This document shows positions 34,113 to 42,229 of a DNA stretch of 57,383 bases, one piece after another. Each line of letters begins with the position of its first letter. Position 1 is the stretch's first letter. The position numbers and the translations under genes were made by a program. The stretch lies in NCBI RefSeq assembly GCF_900167335.1, contig NZ_FUXI01000022.1:1-57383 (forward strand), in the 5' to 3' direction. Origin of the DNA: Pilibacter termitis (GTDB taxonomy: Bacteria; Bacillota; Bacilli; Lactobacillales; Streptococcaceae). The notes under the pieces are model-generated. The model was not told the origin of the DNA. It saw only the letters and a list, made by a program, of their open reading frames with translations, and did no database searches.

Positions 34113-34580
34113 TTGACACCATTAATGAGTTTTTGGCCAAGTATATTTGATAAAATAGTTGATCAGATAAAACTGATTGAATATCGGAGAACATTTCCTA
34201 AAGAATGCAGTTATGCTTATATGTATGTCAGCAAACCCGTAAAAGCTGTTTCAGCAATCATTTACTTCGGACAAAAACATGCTCTTACAGACTGGAAACT
34301 AGAATATTCAAACAACGTTTCAGTATCCGAAAGAATCGATCACTATTTATCAGATTATAGATATGGAATGGAAATAATTGGAGTTCAAAAAATCAAGCCA
34401 ATTAGTCTCGAAGATCTCAGAGCTAACGTTAATCGCTTTGTTGCGCCACAATCATATCTACTATTGGAAAACAATCAAGAATTACGTAACTATTTAGAAA
34501 AGCATACTGTGAAAGTTGGCGAATTAATTCGAAATGATTTAACTACCGCTTTTCCTGAACACATTTGCAAACAATATTAA
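34113..34580 (+). CDS. PUA/ASCH-like domain protein
   Basis: The product has 155 residues from TTG 34113, chosen because AAAGGAG lies 9 bases upstream while the ATG at 34125 is too far. SFWPSIFDKIVDQIKLIEYR (S-x-x-P-x-[FI]..I..x-K..E.R) is the ASCH signature, and IIYFGQKHALTDWKLEY and FVAPQSYLLLENN fit a PUA-superfamily beta barrel. These domains bind RNA or modified bases. Placed ahead of an HNH restriction gene, it could sense modified DNA or act as a helper subunit (inference). It overlaps nothing and ends 17 bases before the next ATG. Confidence 0.7.
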   Translation: MTPLMSFWPSIFDKIVDQIKLIEYRRTFPKECSYAYMYVSKPVKAVSAIIYFGQKHALTDWKLEYSNNVSVSERIDHYLSDYRYGMEIIGVQKIKPISLEDLRANVNRFVAPQSYLLLENNQELRNYLEKHTVKVGELIRNDLTTAFPEHICKQY

Positions 34581-34597
34581 TAACTCAAGGAGGTAAT

Positions 34598-35332
34598 ATG
34601 CTTACAATTGAACAAATAATTGAAATAAGAAAATCAAAACTACATGATAGAGGTTACGAAATCGTTTTTCCCGAAGATAAGATTATTTGGCTAACCAAAA
34701 GACGTACCATTGCTGGGCTATTAATATTAATCAAATACCATACTGCCTCAGAGGCTGATTTGGTAGGTGCGAATAATCGTCTTCAAACTATAAAAAAGAT
34801 CTTGAATGGAAAAATAGATTCAAGCTGGATCCAAGACAGATACGGTGATGCAAATAAACCATTCAGCGAACTTTGGACTGAAGAAGGATTCTCAGTCGTT
34901 CATGCAGAAGGATTACAAGGAAATCGACAATACGTCTTAGATCCTGAAGACCATGAAAAACTTTTTAACATTAATGCAAAATCATCAAGACTTCAATTAA
35001 GTGTACAAGACAAAAACAATATTCTTCGCCTTCAGGGTGGAAAGTGCAATTTTTGTGGTTCTTATTTGTTTACTAAAAATTCAATTAATAAATACACCTT
35101 TTCTAAAGACCGAGTTACCTTAGAATTTGATCATCGTATTCCAATTGATAGAGGTGGGGAAAATATATTTGAAAATTATCAGGCACTTTGCCATTACTGC
35201 AATAAAAGCAAACGACAAATGTGTTTTGTTTGTACGGAAACCTGCTCAGACTCTTGCGCTTTAGTTAACCCTTCGAATTCACATATTGTACTAGCTACTG
35301 GTGAAGACATTTCAGATCGATTAACCAATTAA
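34598..35332 (+). CDS. HNH-type restriction endonuclease
   Basis: The product has 244 residues from ATG 34598, preceded by AAGGAGGTAAT. The HNH domain (about 145-215) has GGKCNFCGS, EFDHRIPIDRGGENIFENYQ and ALCHYCNKSKR, with two CxxC zinc pairs. A second metal cluster follows: CFVCTETCSDSC. Residues 1-140 include a winged-helix-like region (LTKRRTIAGLLILIKYH) probably used for recognition. With the convergent cytosine methylase it forms a type II R-M system. It ends at a terminator shared with the methylase. Confidence 0.8.
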   Translation: MLTIEQIIEIRKSKLHDRGYEIVFPEDKIIWLTKRRTIAGLLILIKYHTASEADLVGANNRLQTIKKILNGKIDSSWIQDRYGDANKPFSELWTEEGFSVVHAEGLQGNRQYVLDPEDHEKLFNINAKSSRLQLSVQDKNNILRLQGGKCNFCGSYLFTKNSINKYTFSKDRVTLEFDHRIPIDRGGENIFENYQALCHYCNKSKRQMCFVCTETCSDSCALVNPSNSHIVLATGEDISDRLTN

Positions 35333-35337
35333 ATAAA

Positions 35338-35371
35338 AAAGTAGCCGTATTAATCAAGGTACGGCTACTTT
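35338..35371. terminator. Bidirectional terminator overlapping the methylase C-terminus
   Basis: AAAGTAGCCGTA and TACGGCTACTTT are 12-base perfect arms. The stem overlaps the last codons and stop (35354-35356) of the minus-strand methylase, so it lies inside coding sequence on that side. Confidence 0.8.
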
Positions 35372-36355
35372 AATATCATCACATACCGATTTTATCACCG
35401 GGGGACAGACAGCGTTAGCTAATTGTTTTATGCTGTCCGTTCTTGATACAGGGAAATCAAAATCATCTGGAAATCCCATAATTCTTCGCATTTCAATTAA
35501 ATTAAAGTGCCTTCTTTCTTTCGACAAAACAGGAATCATTGCACCTCCACCACTGTTGCTAACAGCAAAAGTAGGAAATGGTTCATCAAGCGAATATGCT
35601 CTAATTCCACTCGATCGGATTTGAAAAACGCAATCATTTAAGTCGCAATTGTTTGCGATTCTCTCTAATTTTTTTCTTGTTTTTGGAAGAGGAAACGTAA
35701 TGTCATTTTCTGATTTTTTATTTGTGTATAAATCAACATACTCTTGCCACTTCGCAGTAATTGGTATTGAGTAATCACCAAGTTTTAAATAGTTCCGAAG
35801 GGGCGTTTTAGCAGTCTTTTTTTCAGTAAATTTAAAATCTATTTCCGCTTTATTATCGTTTCTGAAACAAACAATATAGACACGTGGCCGACTTTGTGGA
35901 ACCCCAAAATAAGTACTATCCAATATCTGTGAGAAGAACGAGTATCCAGCATCTTCTATTGACTTTTGGATTACTCTATATGTCCTACCTTTATCATGTC
36001 TTACTAAATTTGGAACATTTTCAAAAAATAATATTTTAGGTTTCTTCACTTTGACAATTTCCATTAGTTTAAAAAAAACAGTTCCTCTATCGTCTTCAAA
36101 TCCTAAATTTTTTCCTGCTTGAGAAAACGGCTGACACGGAAAACCCGCACACATCATATCAAAATCCGGAATTTTATGCGGTTCGATTGAGAACACATCT
36201 CTTGAATTGAATTTACGCCCAAAATTTGACTCGAATGTCTTCTCGCATGAGTCATTCAACTCATTGGAATAAACTAATTCCGCATCCAATTTTGATTTCT
36301 CGATTCCTATAGAAAAACCTCCAATCCCAGTGCAAAATTCAGCATATTTAATCAT
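35354..36355 (-). CDS. DNA (cytosine-5) methyltransferase
   Basis: This 333-residue protein has SAM motif FCTGIGGFSIG (7-17), catalytic Cys74 in AGFPCQPFSQAG, ENVPNL, and QSRPRVYIVCF, and ends with the QLANAVCPPV segment (motif X). This is a compact methylase without an N-terminal extension. It should protect the site cut by the adjacent HNH enzyme. It is translationally coupled to the XRE regulator upstream (8-base overlap), so both respond to the operators at 36591-36633. Confidence 0.93.
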   Translation of the reverse strand: MIKYAEFCTGIGGFSIGIEKSKLDAELVYSNELNDSCEKTFESNFGRKFNSRDVFSIEPHKIPDFDMMCAGFPCQPFSQAGKNLGFEDDRGTVFFKLMEIVKVKKPKILFFENVPNLVRHDKGRTYRVIQKSIEDAGYSFFSQILDSTYFGVPQSRPRVYIVCFRNDNKAEIDFKFTEKKTAKTPLRNYLKLGDYSIPITAKWQEYVDLYTNKKSENDITFPLPKTRKKLERIANNCDLNDCVFQIRSSGIRAYSLDEPFPTFAVSNSGGGAMIPVLSKERRHFNLIEMRRIMGFPDDFDFPVSRTDSIKQLANAVCPPVIKSVCDDIKVAVP

Positions 36356-36569
36356 TTTTTCTGTCTCCCATTATATTTTCAACACATAAAAGTTCGGCTA
36401 CTCCGCACTCAAATAATAAACAAAGTTTTTCAATCGTATCATAGTCTATCCTAGTCGCCTTTTCATTGTATAAATTTGAGATCGTTGTCCTAGAAAGTTT
36501 AGTCTGCTCATGAACATCCTGAATACTTAATCTACGCTCACCCATCAAAGTAGATAATTTACATTTCAT
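36348..36569 (-). CDS. XRE-family regulator of the R-M system
   Basis: This 73-residue protein has a Cro/CI helix-turn-helix (LSIQDVHEQTKLSRTTISNL, then YNEKATRIDYDTIEKLCLLF) and a short tail. AAGGAGG precedes the ATG. It is the first gene of the regulator-methylase operon and most likely binds the two palindromes in its own promoter, giving timed methylase expression after entry of the R-M genes into a new host. Confidence 0.88.
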   Translation of the reverse strand: MKCKLSTLMGERRLSIQDVHEQTKLSRTTISNLYNEKATRIDYDTIEKLCLLFECGVAELLCVENIMGDRKND

Positions 36570-36590
36570 ACTTCATCCTCCTTGAGATAA

Positions 36591-36633
36591 CCAATATATT
36601 GTTTATTATAACTAATATATTGGTTATAATCAA
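36591..36633 (-). promoter_or_regulatory. R-M regulator promoter with two palindromic operators 21 bp apart
   Basis: -35 TTGATT (36633-36628) and -10 TATAAT (36610-36605) are 17 bases apart. Two near-palindromic 12-mers, CCAATATATTGT (36591-36602) and CTAATATATTGG (36612-36623), are centred 21 bp apart, so on the same face of the helix. One sits in the spacer and one near the start point. Fourteen-base perfect arms (36587-36600, 36614-36627) also make a large dyad. Confidence 0.8.
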
Positions 36634-36669
36634 GGGAGATTCTAAACTGCGTAATCTTTTACTCTTCTT

Positions 36670-38187
36670 CTAATTTTCAAGTATTTCCTCAATCATCGGT
36701 TCTAACCCTTGAGCCAAAAGCTTTTCAATCATTCTTTGAGCGCTAAACCGATTTACATCTTTCGCAACATATCTCAAAATTTTAGCAGCTATTTCATTTA
36801 TGGTAAACGAGAACGGCGGTTGTTCTACTAAAACGTCATCAGCAAAACTTGCAAACGGATCAAACGCAGCAAATTCGCCTCCGGCGGCTTCATCATAACC
36901 ACTCTCAATAGATTGGATCACATGTTGTGCGTGTTTCTCATCAATTTTCATAAATTTCAGAAGTGCCTCTGAAAAACCTTCACCTCGGCTATTTTTCAAA
37001 CTTTCGCACATTTTATCTTTTGGCATTTCATAAATATAACTCTCGATATCATCGTCAAATTGTCTATCTAAAATTTTCTTCGCAACTAATTGTAGTCGTT
37101 CTTTATCTGAGTGGTATTTGATGCTTCTTTCTAAGTGAGCCTTCATCTGTTCAGCATCATCATAACGATAAATTGAGTTTTCATTTGTTGCTTTCTCGGC
37201 AATACTCCTAAATTGATGTGCCACATTCAGAGGACTTCCATTCATAATGAAATTTATAATACGCCCTAAAGAATAGATGTCACTACGTTTATCACCGTCT
37301 TTCAAGAGCATGAACTGTTCAGGAGCACAATACCAATATTGACCCACAGCTGCTGTTGTCATAGTCTGATGCGAGGAAAAAATATTCAAATCTTTTCCCA
37401 AACCAAAATCAGCTATTTTTACCACCCCTCGAACAACAAATATGTTTGTAGGGCTCAAATCACGGTGCACAATATTTCGAGAATGTACTTCTGACATCAC
37501 ATCCATAATTTGAGAGATAAGCGTTACTTTTGAACTCTCATTCAGATTATTTTCTTTAACGAATTCAGCCAACGTTGTCTCAGCCCGTTCCATTCGGTAA
37601 CTATATGTATCTTCGTCAAAATCAATAACCTTTATTATCATCGAAATATCTTGAAGTGATTCAGTGATTTTGTACTCGCGTTTAAATCGGCTCTTAATAC
37701 CTGTATTGACTAAAAAATCATCCTTTAACTTTTTTATGATATATCCCGTTGATAGTTGAAGGTATACATTCGCAAAACCTCCAGCCCCAATAAATTTCAA
37801 ATCTTCATCAATTCTCGCTAAATGATATTGCCCATTTTTACTTGAAAGCATGAAGCTATATGGACGTAATAGATGATTGAATCCCTGAAAGATTTCTTGG
37901 GCCCTAGCGACAGCTTCTACTTCTGAGATTTTTAATTCACTTAGGATATATTCTTTACTTAAAATGATATTGAAGAACTTATCAATTTGATGATTGTTCA
38001 GTAGGTCGACTAAATGATCATAGACGTACCTCCACCGACTAGGGAAGCCTTGTGCATAGGTGTCACCTACACCAAAGTATTGATTGAAAAAGGTAACTAG
38101 TTCAGAGCCAGATTTATATTTAAACCATGGTTCTGAGTCGCCTATAAACACATTTGAAGCCTCTTTCAAAGCGTTGCTATCTAACAT
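36670..38187 (-). CDS. Ser/Thr protein kinase with N- and C-terminal extensions (candidate defence)
   Basis: The product has 505 residues from the ATG at 38187 (GGAGGGGATGCTT precedes). The kinase domain runs from ~130 to ~385: glycine loop GAGGFANVYL (134-143), Lys152/153, Glu171, HRDLSPTN (241-248), DFGLG (260-264), and APEQ near 288. All catalytic residues are intact. About 125 helical residues precede it and ~120 follow, with a C-terminal EEILEN end. No membrane or PASTA segments are present, unlike housekeeping bacterial kinases. It is paired with an unknown upstream gene and lies in a defence island, so it may trigger abortive infection by phosphorylation (inference). Confidence 0.85.
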   Translation of the reverse strand: MLDSNALKEASNVFIGDSEPWFKYKSGSELVTFFNQYFGVGDTYAQGFPSRWRYVYDHLVDLLNNHQIDKFFNIILSKEYILSELKISEVEAVARAQEIFQGFNHLLRPYSFMLSSKNGQYHLARIDEDLKFIGAGGFANVYLQLSTGYIIKKLKDDFLVNTGIKSRFKREYKITESLQDISMIIKVIDFDEDTYSYRMERAETTLAEFVKENNLNESSKVTLISQIMDVMSEVHSRNIVHRDLSPTNIFVVRGVVKIADFGLGKDLNIFSSHQTMTTAAVGQYWYCAPEQFMLLKDGDKRSDIYSLGRIINFIMNGSPLNVAHQFRSIAEKATNENSIYRYDDAEQMKAHLERSIKYHSDKERLQLVAKKILDRQFDDDIESYIYEMPKDKMCESLKNSRGEGFSEALLKFMKIDEKHAQHVIQSIESGYDEAAGGEFAAFDPFASFADDVLVEQPPFSFTINEIAAKILRYVAKDVNRFSAQRMIEKLLAQGLEPMIEEILEN

Positions 38188-38200
38188 AAGCATCCCCTCC

Positions 38201-38959
38201 TCACTCATCGCTTAGCCGAATAGGCATAAACCGATTTGTTTCTATCGTAAATGGGCGAGCTACAACCATAAAATCCCAAGGCATCAACTTTAACATATTA
38301 TCAATATGGTTAAGCGAAATAAGTTCAACAACGGTACTGTTGACGAATATTACATACTTCAACTCATCCTGATAATTTGCAATAAACGATAGCATCTCCC
38401 TATCTCGGCTCAGCCTATAATCCTGGTGATGTTGCGCATCCCTAATAGGCATTTGAAAACCAGATTTAACATCTCGATAAATGTCTTCCATCATTTCCAA
38501 TGCAAAGTCAGAGTATTGAATGAAGAAAATACCAGTTTTACAATCAACTCTATATTTTCTCAAACTACTTATGTGGCTTTCCCAATTTTTTAGAAATGAT
38601 TTTTTGAAATCAGAATATGAGTGTGAAGGGTACTTGAAATCTAGGCTTGCGCTATCCGTAATTTCGCCACTTACTATTTTTGATTTGATATCAGTAACTT
38701 TTGCGTTATACCCACTTTTCAATTTTAGGTACTCAGCTCCTTTTCGCGTCTCCTTCGATGATGTCACCTGAAAGTGCTCAATAAATCCACCTTTAAAGAC
38801 AAAATCCGGAAACTTACTTGATTCACTATTTGGCACAGCCAAATCAAGTATGGACTCCATCTTTTGAATATCTTCAATTGAGAAACCATATTTGTCTGCA
38901 CTACAAAAATGTTGTCGCACCATGTTGATTATTTTGAGTTCTTTATCTCCGTGTGACAT
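38201..38959 (-). CDS. Kinase partner protein, unrecognised
   Basis: The product has 252 residues from the ATG at 38959 (GGGAGGTGGGCCA upstream). It has a helical start (LKIINMVRQHFCSADKYGFS), then SSKFPDFVFKGGFIEHFQVT followed by SSKETRKGAEYLKLKS. The PDF...EHFQ pattern is reminiscent of PD-(D/E)XK nucleases, but the spacing of the acidic and polar residues is irregular and I do not claim it. The C-terminal half has FFIQYSDFALEMMEDIYRDV. It lies 13 bases ahead of the kinase and is probably co-transcribed from 39031-39039. It may be the sensor or the substrate. Confidence 0.7.
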   Translation of the reverse strand: MSHGDKELKIINMVRQHFCSADKYGFSIEDIQKMESILDLAVPNSESSKFPDFVFKGGFIEHFQVTSSKETRKGAEYLKLKSGYNAKVTDIKSKIVSGEITDSASLDFKYPSHSYSDFKKSFLKNWESHISSLRKYRVDCKTGIFFIQYSDFALEMMEDIYRDVKSGFQMPIRDAQHHQDYRLSRDREMLSFIANYQDELKYVIFVNSTVVELISLNHIDNMLKLMPWDFMVVARPFTIETNRFMPIRLSDE

Positions 38960-39030
38960 TGGCCCACCTCCCATTCTTTTTAATTTGAAGTATTACGATT
39001 ATTCACTCGCATCAAGCCCTTAATCCCTTA

Positions 39031-39039
39031 ATTATAACA
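39031..39039 (-). promoter_or_regulatory. Extended -10 promoter of the kinase operon
   Basis: The minus strand reads TGTTATAAT, with the longer core GTGTTATAATTAA shared exactly with the CBASS promoter at 41113-41121. It lies about 70 bases before the ATG at 38959. Confidence 0.5.
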
Positions 39040-39207
39040 CCGTCAGAGATATATTTCATTATCCTTTTGAATGATTACACCCCATCACATCCCCTGAAAA
39101 TCGGTCGGTCTCCCCTAGACAGAAAAGAGCTAAATAAAAAGGCGTCCCAATTATGAAAACGAGTGAAAAGCCCTAGTAGCAAGCCATTTAAAGTCTGTTT
39201 ATTTGTA

Positions 39208-40502
39208 TCAATCACTACCCGTAATTGTATTTATCGGAACATCAATTTTAGCCCTCGCAATCATCGTATCCCCAATTAACGCATAGCATTCGACATAGTG
39301 ATTCCTGTTGAAAGATGTGTGCTCATTTTTCCTCATACTCCCAACTACAATTTGTCCACGTTCATTATTGCGTCTCCGAGCCTCATACCCCGTATTTCGT
39401 ACCTTCCAGTACCACGTCACATTTGATAGCAACGAACGTGGTATGTCATGCGATGATATATCAAACTGTAGTTGTTTGTTTGCTTTCAAAGCCCAATGCC
39501 TTGCCAAGAATTCGGTCAGCAATTTTGGCCTAAATCCTGGCTGAGTTATCATACACTCCAATTTTAAGTTGTAGCGAATATCTACGTTGAACTTGTTTTC
39601 TGCAAACTCTTCGTAAGGAGCAGCATACTGTGCTTTCGCAGTTTCTTTAGCAAATCCACGACCAAACAGTTCTCTATAGGCATCAGTCAACTCATCTTCA
39701 GAATCTAAGTCCTTCAGCTTATTAAAAGCTTTTTTTGCCTTTTTGATAAACTTACCATTATCATCATTGGAAATTTGTTGATTGCTTCCTAGCGCATACC
39801 AGTAGCTCCTATCCGCATCTTCTTCTGAAAGGAATTCAAACAAAGCGTTCCATAATCAGAGAACGCCACCGTCTTTCTGGAGTCATCTGCATCAATAAAT
39901 TTCTTGACCAAAGTATCAATGAGTAGTCCCTTGAACTTAAAGCCGATATTATTTTTCCACTTTCTTAGTAACTGACAAAAATAAACGTAATGATAATTGG
40001 TTTCATCTGATATTTCTTTACCGGCTTCTTGCTCTGGAATAGGTTTCGTTATTTTCCAAGAGCCTCCTCCGTTTGAATCTGGGTATTTATAATTCCTATC
40101 ACTCTCTTCAAATCCAGGCACCAACTCAACAACACCATCGCCAAAGGAAACAACAACTACCTGTCCATCTCCTTTTATATCCGTTCTAGAGTATAGTCCT
40201 TGAAGTTCTCTCTTGATTTCCTGCAAAAGAGCCGACTGACCATTGGTTTCATAGTCATCAAACTTTTTGTAAATATCTTGTGGTAATGAAAAAATACAGT
40301 CCCAATCGCTGACGCCATGAATGGCAGTATCTCTGCCAACACTACCGACAACAATCATATGATCCCGGTTTGATGTTGAATCATAATATTTTTTATTCAG
40401 TCGCTTAGTTATCGCCTCTAAGCGTGTAATCCATTTTTCTGCTTCTTCAGACGTGATTTGAATGTCACTGCAGTAATCTTTGAATTCTTTTGATAAGCCC
40501 AA
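39208..40502 (-). pseudogene. CBASS CD-NTase, broken by a frameshift (AGS-C domain in second frame)
   Basis: The first frame (40502 to ~39840, TTG start one base after the effector stop, GGAGG upstream) encodes a CD-NTase: GSVGRDT (53-59), DWD (66-68), and a third acidic residue in VELVPGF. It then runs out of frame into SDYGTLCLNSFQKK and stops. The second frame (to 39208) begins FEFLSEEDADRSYWYALGSN and continues with the AGS-C region (RTTLRAPYE-like, YWKVRNTGYEARRRN, HYVECYALIGD). Joined at ~39830-39845 by a -1 step they give ~431 residues, the normal length. So the enzyme that makes the CBASS second messenger appears inactive unless the shift is programmed or a sequencing error. Confidence 0.85.
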
Positions 40503-41069
40503 TTATTTATTTTCCTCCTTCAATTCCATCAATTTTTCGGGAATGAAGTACTGGTAATCTTCTGAGTAATCGTTATCCTTGCATTCCTTGATAAGTTCGG
40601 ACGACTTATTTACAACGTGTTTAGGAACATTAAGTAAGTCATCATTATATTGCATTCGTAGCTCAATCAGATCGTCATACTTCGAGTTGATATTTTCAAT
40701 TTCATCGGTTTGAAACTGCACAGCGGATAATAACATTCTTGCTTGTTCACGCAGTTTCCAAAAATTATTGGCATCCTGTTTTTCTTTGATTGCTATCTTT
40801 CCCAAATCCATGGCCTTATCAAATCCGTTTACTGCTAATGTTATGAAAGAAACTACCGCCACAGCGAGGTTAAATCCAAAACTGCCTTTTCCCAGAACAA
40901 TCGCAATTAATCCAGAAGCTGTAATCGCTGACGATACTACCTGAACCACTTTCAAAACATTGGACCAAAAAAACAGTCTATCTGATTGAACAATATGTAT
41001 TTTATGAGTCCATCCTACATTCACGATAAAGTCCTTCAAGTCACCATGAAGTTTTTCTCTTAAATCCAA
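40503..41069 (-). CDS. SLATT-domain membrane effector (CBASS)
   Basis: The product has 188 residues from TTG 41069, eight bases after GGAGG; a longer frame starting at GTG is less likely. Two hydrophobic helices (about 38-85: VLKVVQVVSSAITASGLIAI and FGFNLAVAVVSFITLAVNGF) follow the soluble start, and a helical cytoplasmic part follows. The segment IHIVQSDRLFFWSN and AMLLSAVQFQTDEIENIN fit SLATT proteins, predicted pore-formers activated by nucleotide signals. It is first in the operon and the CD-NTase start codon immediately follows its stop. With a dead NTase it may be silent. Confidence 0.85.
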   Translation of the reverse strand: MDLREKLHGDLKDFIVNVGWTHKIHIVQSDRLFFWSNVLKVVQVVSSAITASGLIAIVLGKGSFGFNLAVAVVSFITLAVNGFDKAMDLGKIAIKEKQDANNFWKLREQARMLLSAVQFQTDEIENINSKYDDLIELRMQYNDDLLNVPKHVVNKSSELIKECKDNDYSEDYQYFIPEKLMELKEENK

Positions 41070-41112
41070 AACAATCGCCTCCTTCACTCTTGTATATACC
41101 GAATATCTTTTA

Positions 41113-41121
41113 ATTATAACA
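41113..41121 (-). promoter_or_regulatory. Extended -10 promoter of the CBASS operon
   Basis: The minus strand reads TGTTATAAT, about 45 bases before the effector start. The surrounding GTGTTATAATTAA is identical over 13 bases to the kinase promoter. Confidence 0.5.
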
Positions 41122-41404
41122 CGAAAATCCAGCTGTGTCAGGCTTTCCTACAAGTGTACTTAGAGTAAAAAATCCATCGTGTTGGATAATCCGTGGTTGC
41201 ACATCAATCTTGATAAATTCCTTATGCCTTTCCATGTTCTGTCTCCAATCGACCGATAAGAGGTTCATAATAATTCAGCAACCTTACAATCGCCGAGGTG
41301 CGTTCATGAGTAGTTATGACTTTTGCATGATGCAAATAATCGGCCATCATCTTTGATAGTCAATAGTCCATTTCTGATTTTTTGATTTCTTCAACTTCAC
41401 TCAA
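41122..41404. other. Gene-remnant DNA, no intact gene
   Basis: The minus strand contains pieces of protein-like sequence (for example MADYLHHAKVITTHERTSA and FIKIDVQPRIIQHDGFFTLS) in different frames separated by stops. It looks like a decayed gene of a mobile element, of unknown kind. It lies between the CBASS promoter and the HTH pseudogene. Confidence 0.5.
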
Positions 41405-41564
41405 CTATTCCAGATTCATTTGACTGCGATTGCCAGTCAGACCATTTGTTCGACAAAATGACTTTATCGAATCAACCGACACTCCTTGCTGTTTTGCGAT
41501 GCGTTTATAGCCGATCCCCTTGTTACGTAAATCGAAAATTTGGGCTTTTTGTTTTTCCGTTCAT
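41405..41564 (-). pseudogene. Recombinase-associated HTH protein, frameshifted at the start
   Basis: The frame TEKQKAQIFDLRNKGIGYKR then IAKQQGVSVDSIKSFCRTNG and LTGNRSQMNLE matches small sigma-like/resolvase-type HTH proteins often encoded beside serine recombinases in mobile elements. One extra base after the ATG (41562-41564) puts the start out of frame and the protein stops early, without the usual zinc-finger tail. It is a relic of the element that brought the island. Confidence 0.6.
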
Positions 41565-41871
41565 GATGACATCCTCACTTTCTTTTAGGTAGTACATTCA
41601 TCACTCTAAATAACCTTAAAGTCAAGTTTTCTCTGTAGGGGTGCTCCCCCATTAAACCATTACAAATTGCCGATTTTCTTTCTCAATGGGGGCCGACCCC
41701 CTAAATGAATTTCCGACCCCCTTGAATTATTCAACCCTTGTATCTTTTCATAAATTTCCCCGTAAAATAAAAAATCACCCTTAAGCGGCAAGCTCAAGAG
41801 TTCCCATGTGGTGCGATTTATAAGCACTTTGTTGTTGTATCCATTCCTTATCAATCATTTCAATAACTTAA
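41565..41871. other. Intergenic DNA at the right edge of the island
   Basis: About 300 bases without a convincing gene. A short repeated phrase occurs (GGGGTCGGCCCCC and GGGGGTCGGAAATTC on the minus strand). This is the transition from accessory to core DNA, but I could not find direct repeats marking an attachment site. Confidence 0.5.
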
Positions 41872-41942
41872 GGGCACCTCTAAAAACTCCGGTTAAGCCA
41901 AAATTAGCAATTTTGGATAAGCGTGAGTTTTTAGAGGTACCC
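41872..41942. repeat. Palindromic repeat A, compact copy (71 bp)
   Basis: GGGCACCTCTAAAAACTC at the left and GAGTTTTTAGAGGTACCC at the right are nearly perfect complements, and the interior is also palindromic (CCAAAATTAGCAATTTTGG). The same termini bound the 403-bp element at 44461-44863. Short palindromes like this can be passively mobilised elements (MITE-like). Confidence 0.8.
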
Positions 41943-42065
41943 AAATGATTCATCAAATGGGATACGGGTATCTCTAAGTCTTGAGTATCCTTTCCTTCCT
42001 CCAAAAATTTTACAATCACAAGAAAAAAATTTAAAGTTTTTTCCGAAAAACAGAAAAGCCTACAA
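41943..42065. other. Upstream region of nrdD
   Basis: No gene is visible; AT-rich. It leads into the paired NrdR boxes. Confidence 0.5.
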
Positions 42066-42151
42066 CCACAACATATCGTGCCTATGTAGAATTTTTTTCC
42101 TAACAAAACACAATATATTGTGTTGCATTTCCTTTCGTTTTGATTTAAAAT
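42066..42151 (+). promoter_or_regulatory. nrdD promoter with two NrdR boxes
   Basis: Box 1 CCACAACATATCGTGC (42066-42081) and box 2 ACACAATATATTGTGT (42108-42123, perfect palindrome) match the NrdR consensus. They are 42 bp apart (four helical turns; usually about three). A promoter follows: -35 TTGCAT (42123-42128), 17-base spacer, -10 TAAAAT (42146-42151), with box 2 touching the -35. NrdR with dATP would repress. Confidence 0.85.
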
Positions 42152-42229
42152 AACTTTTGCAGACCTCTCTTTTTTTGGGAGTGATGAAATATGGATAAAA
42201 AAGTTTTATATAGATAGAGGGTAATTTCA

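Noticed and set aside
38201-38959. PD-(D/E)XK nuclease motif in the kinase partner (PDF...EHFQ)
   Set aside because: Spacing between the Asp, Glu and the polar residue does not fit the usual ExK/ExQ pattern. Left as unrecognised.
39789-39845. Programmed frameshift in the CD-NTase
   Set aside because: No slippery heptamer at the junction (the local sequence is CTTTGTTTG), so a mutation or sequencing error is more likely.
41565-42065. Attachment site or tRNA gene at the island edge
   Set aside because: No tRNA and no matching direct repeat was found on both sides of the island within the window.
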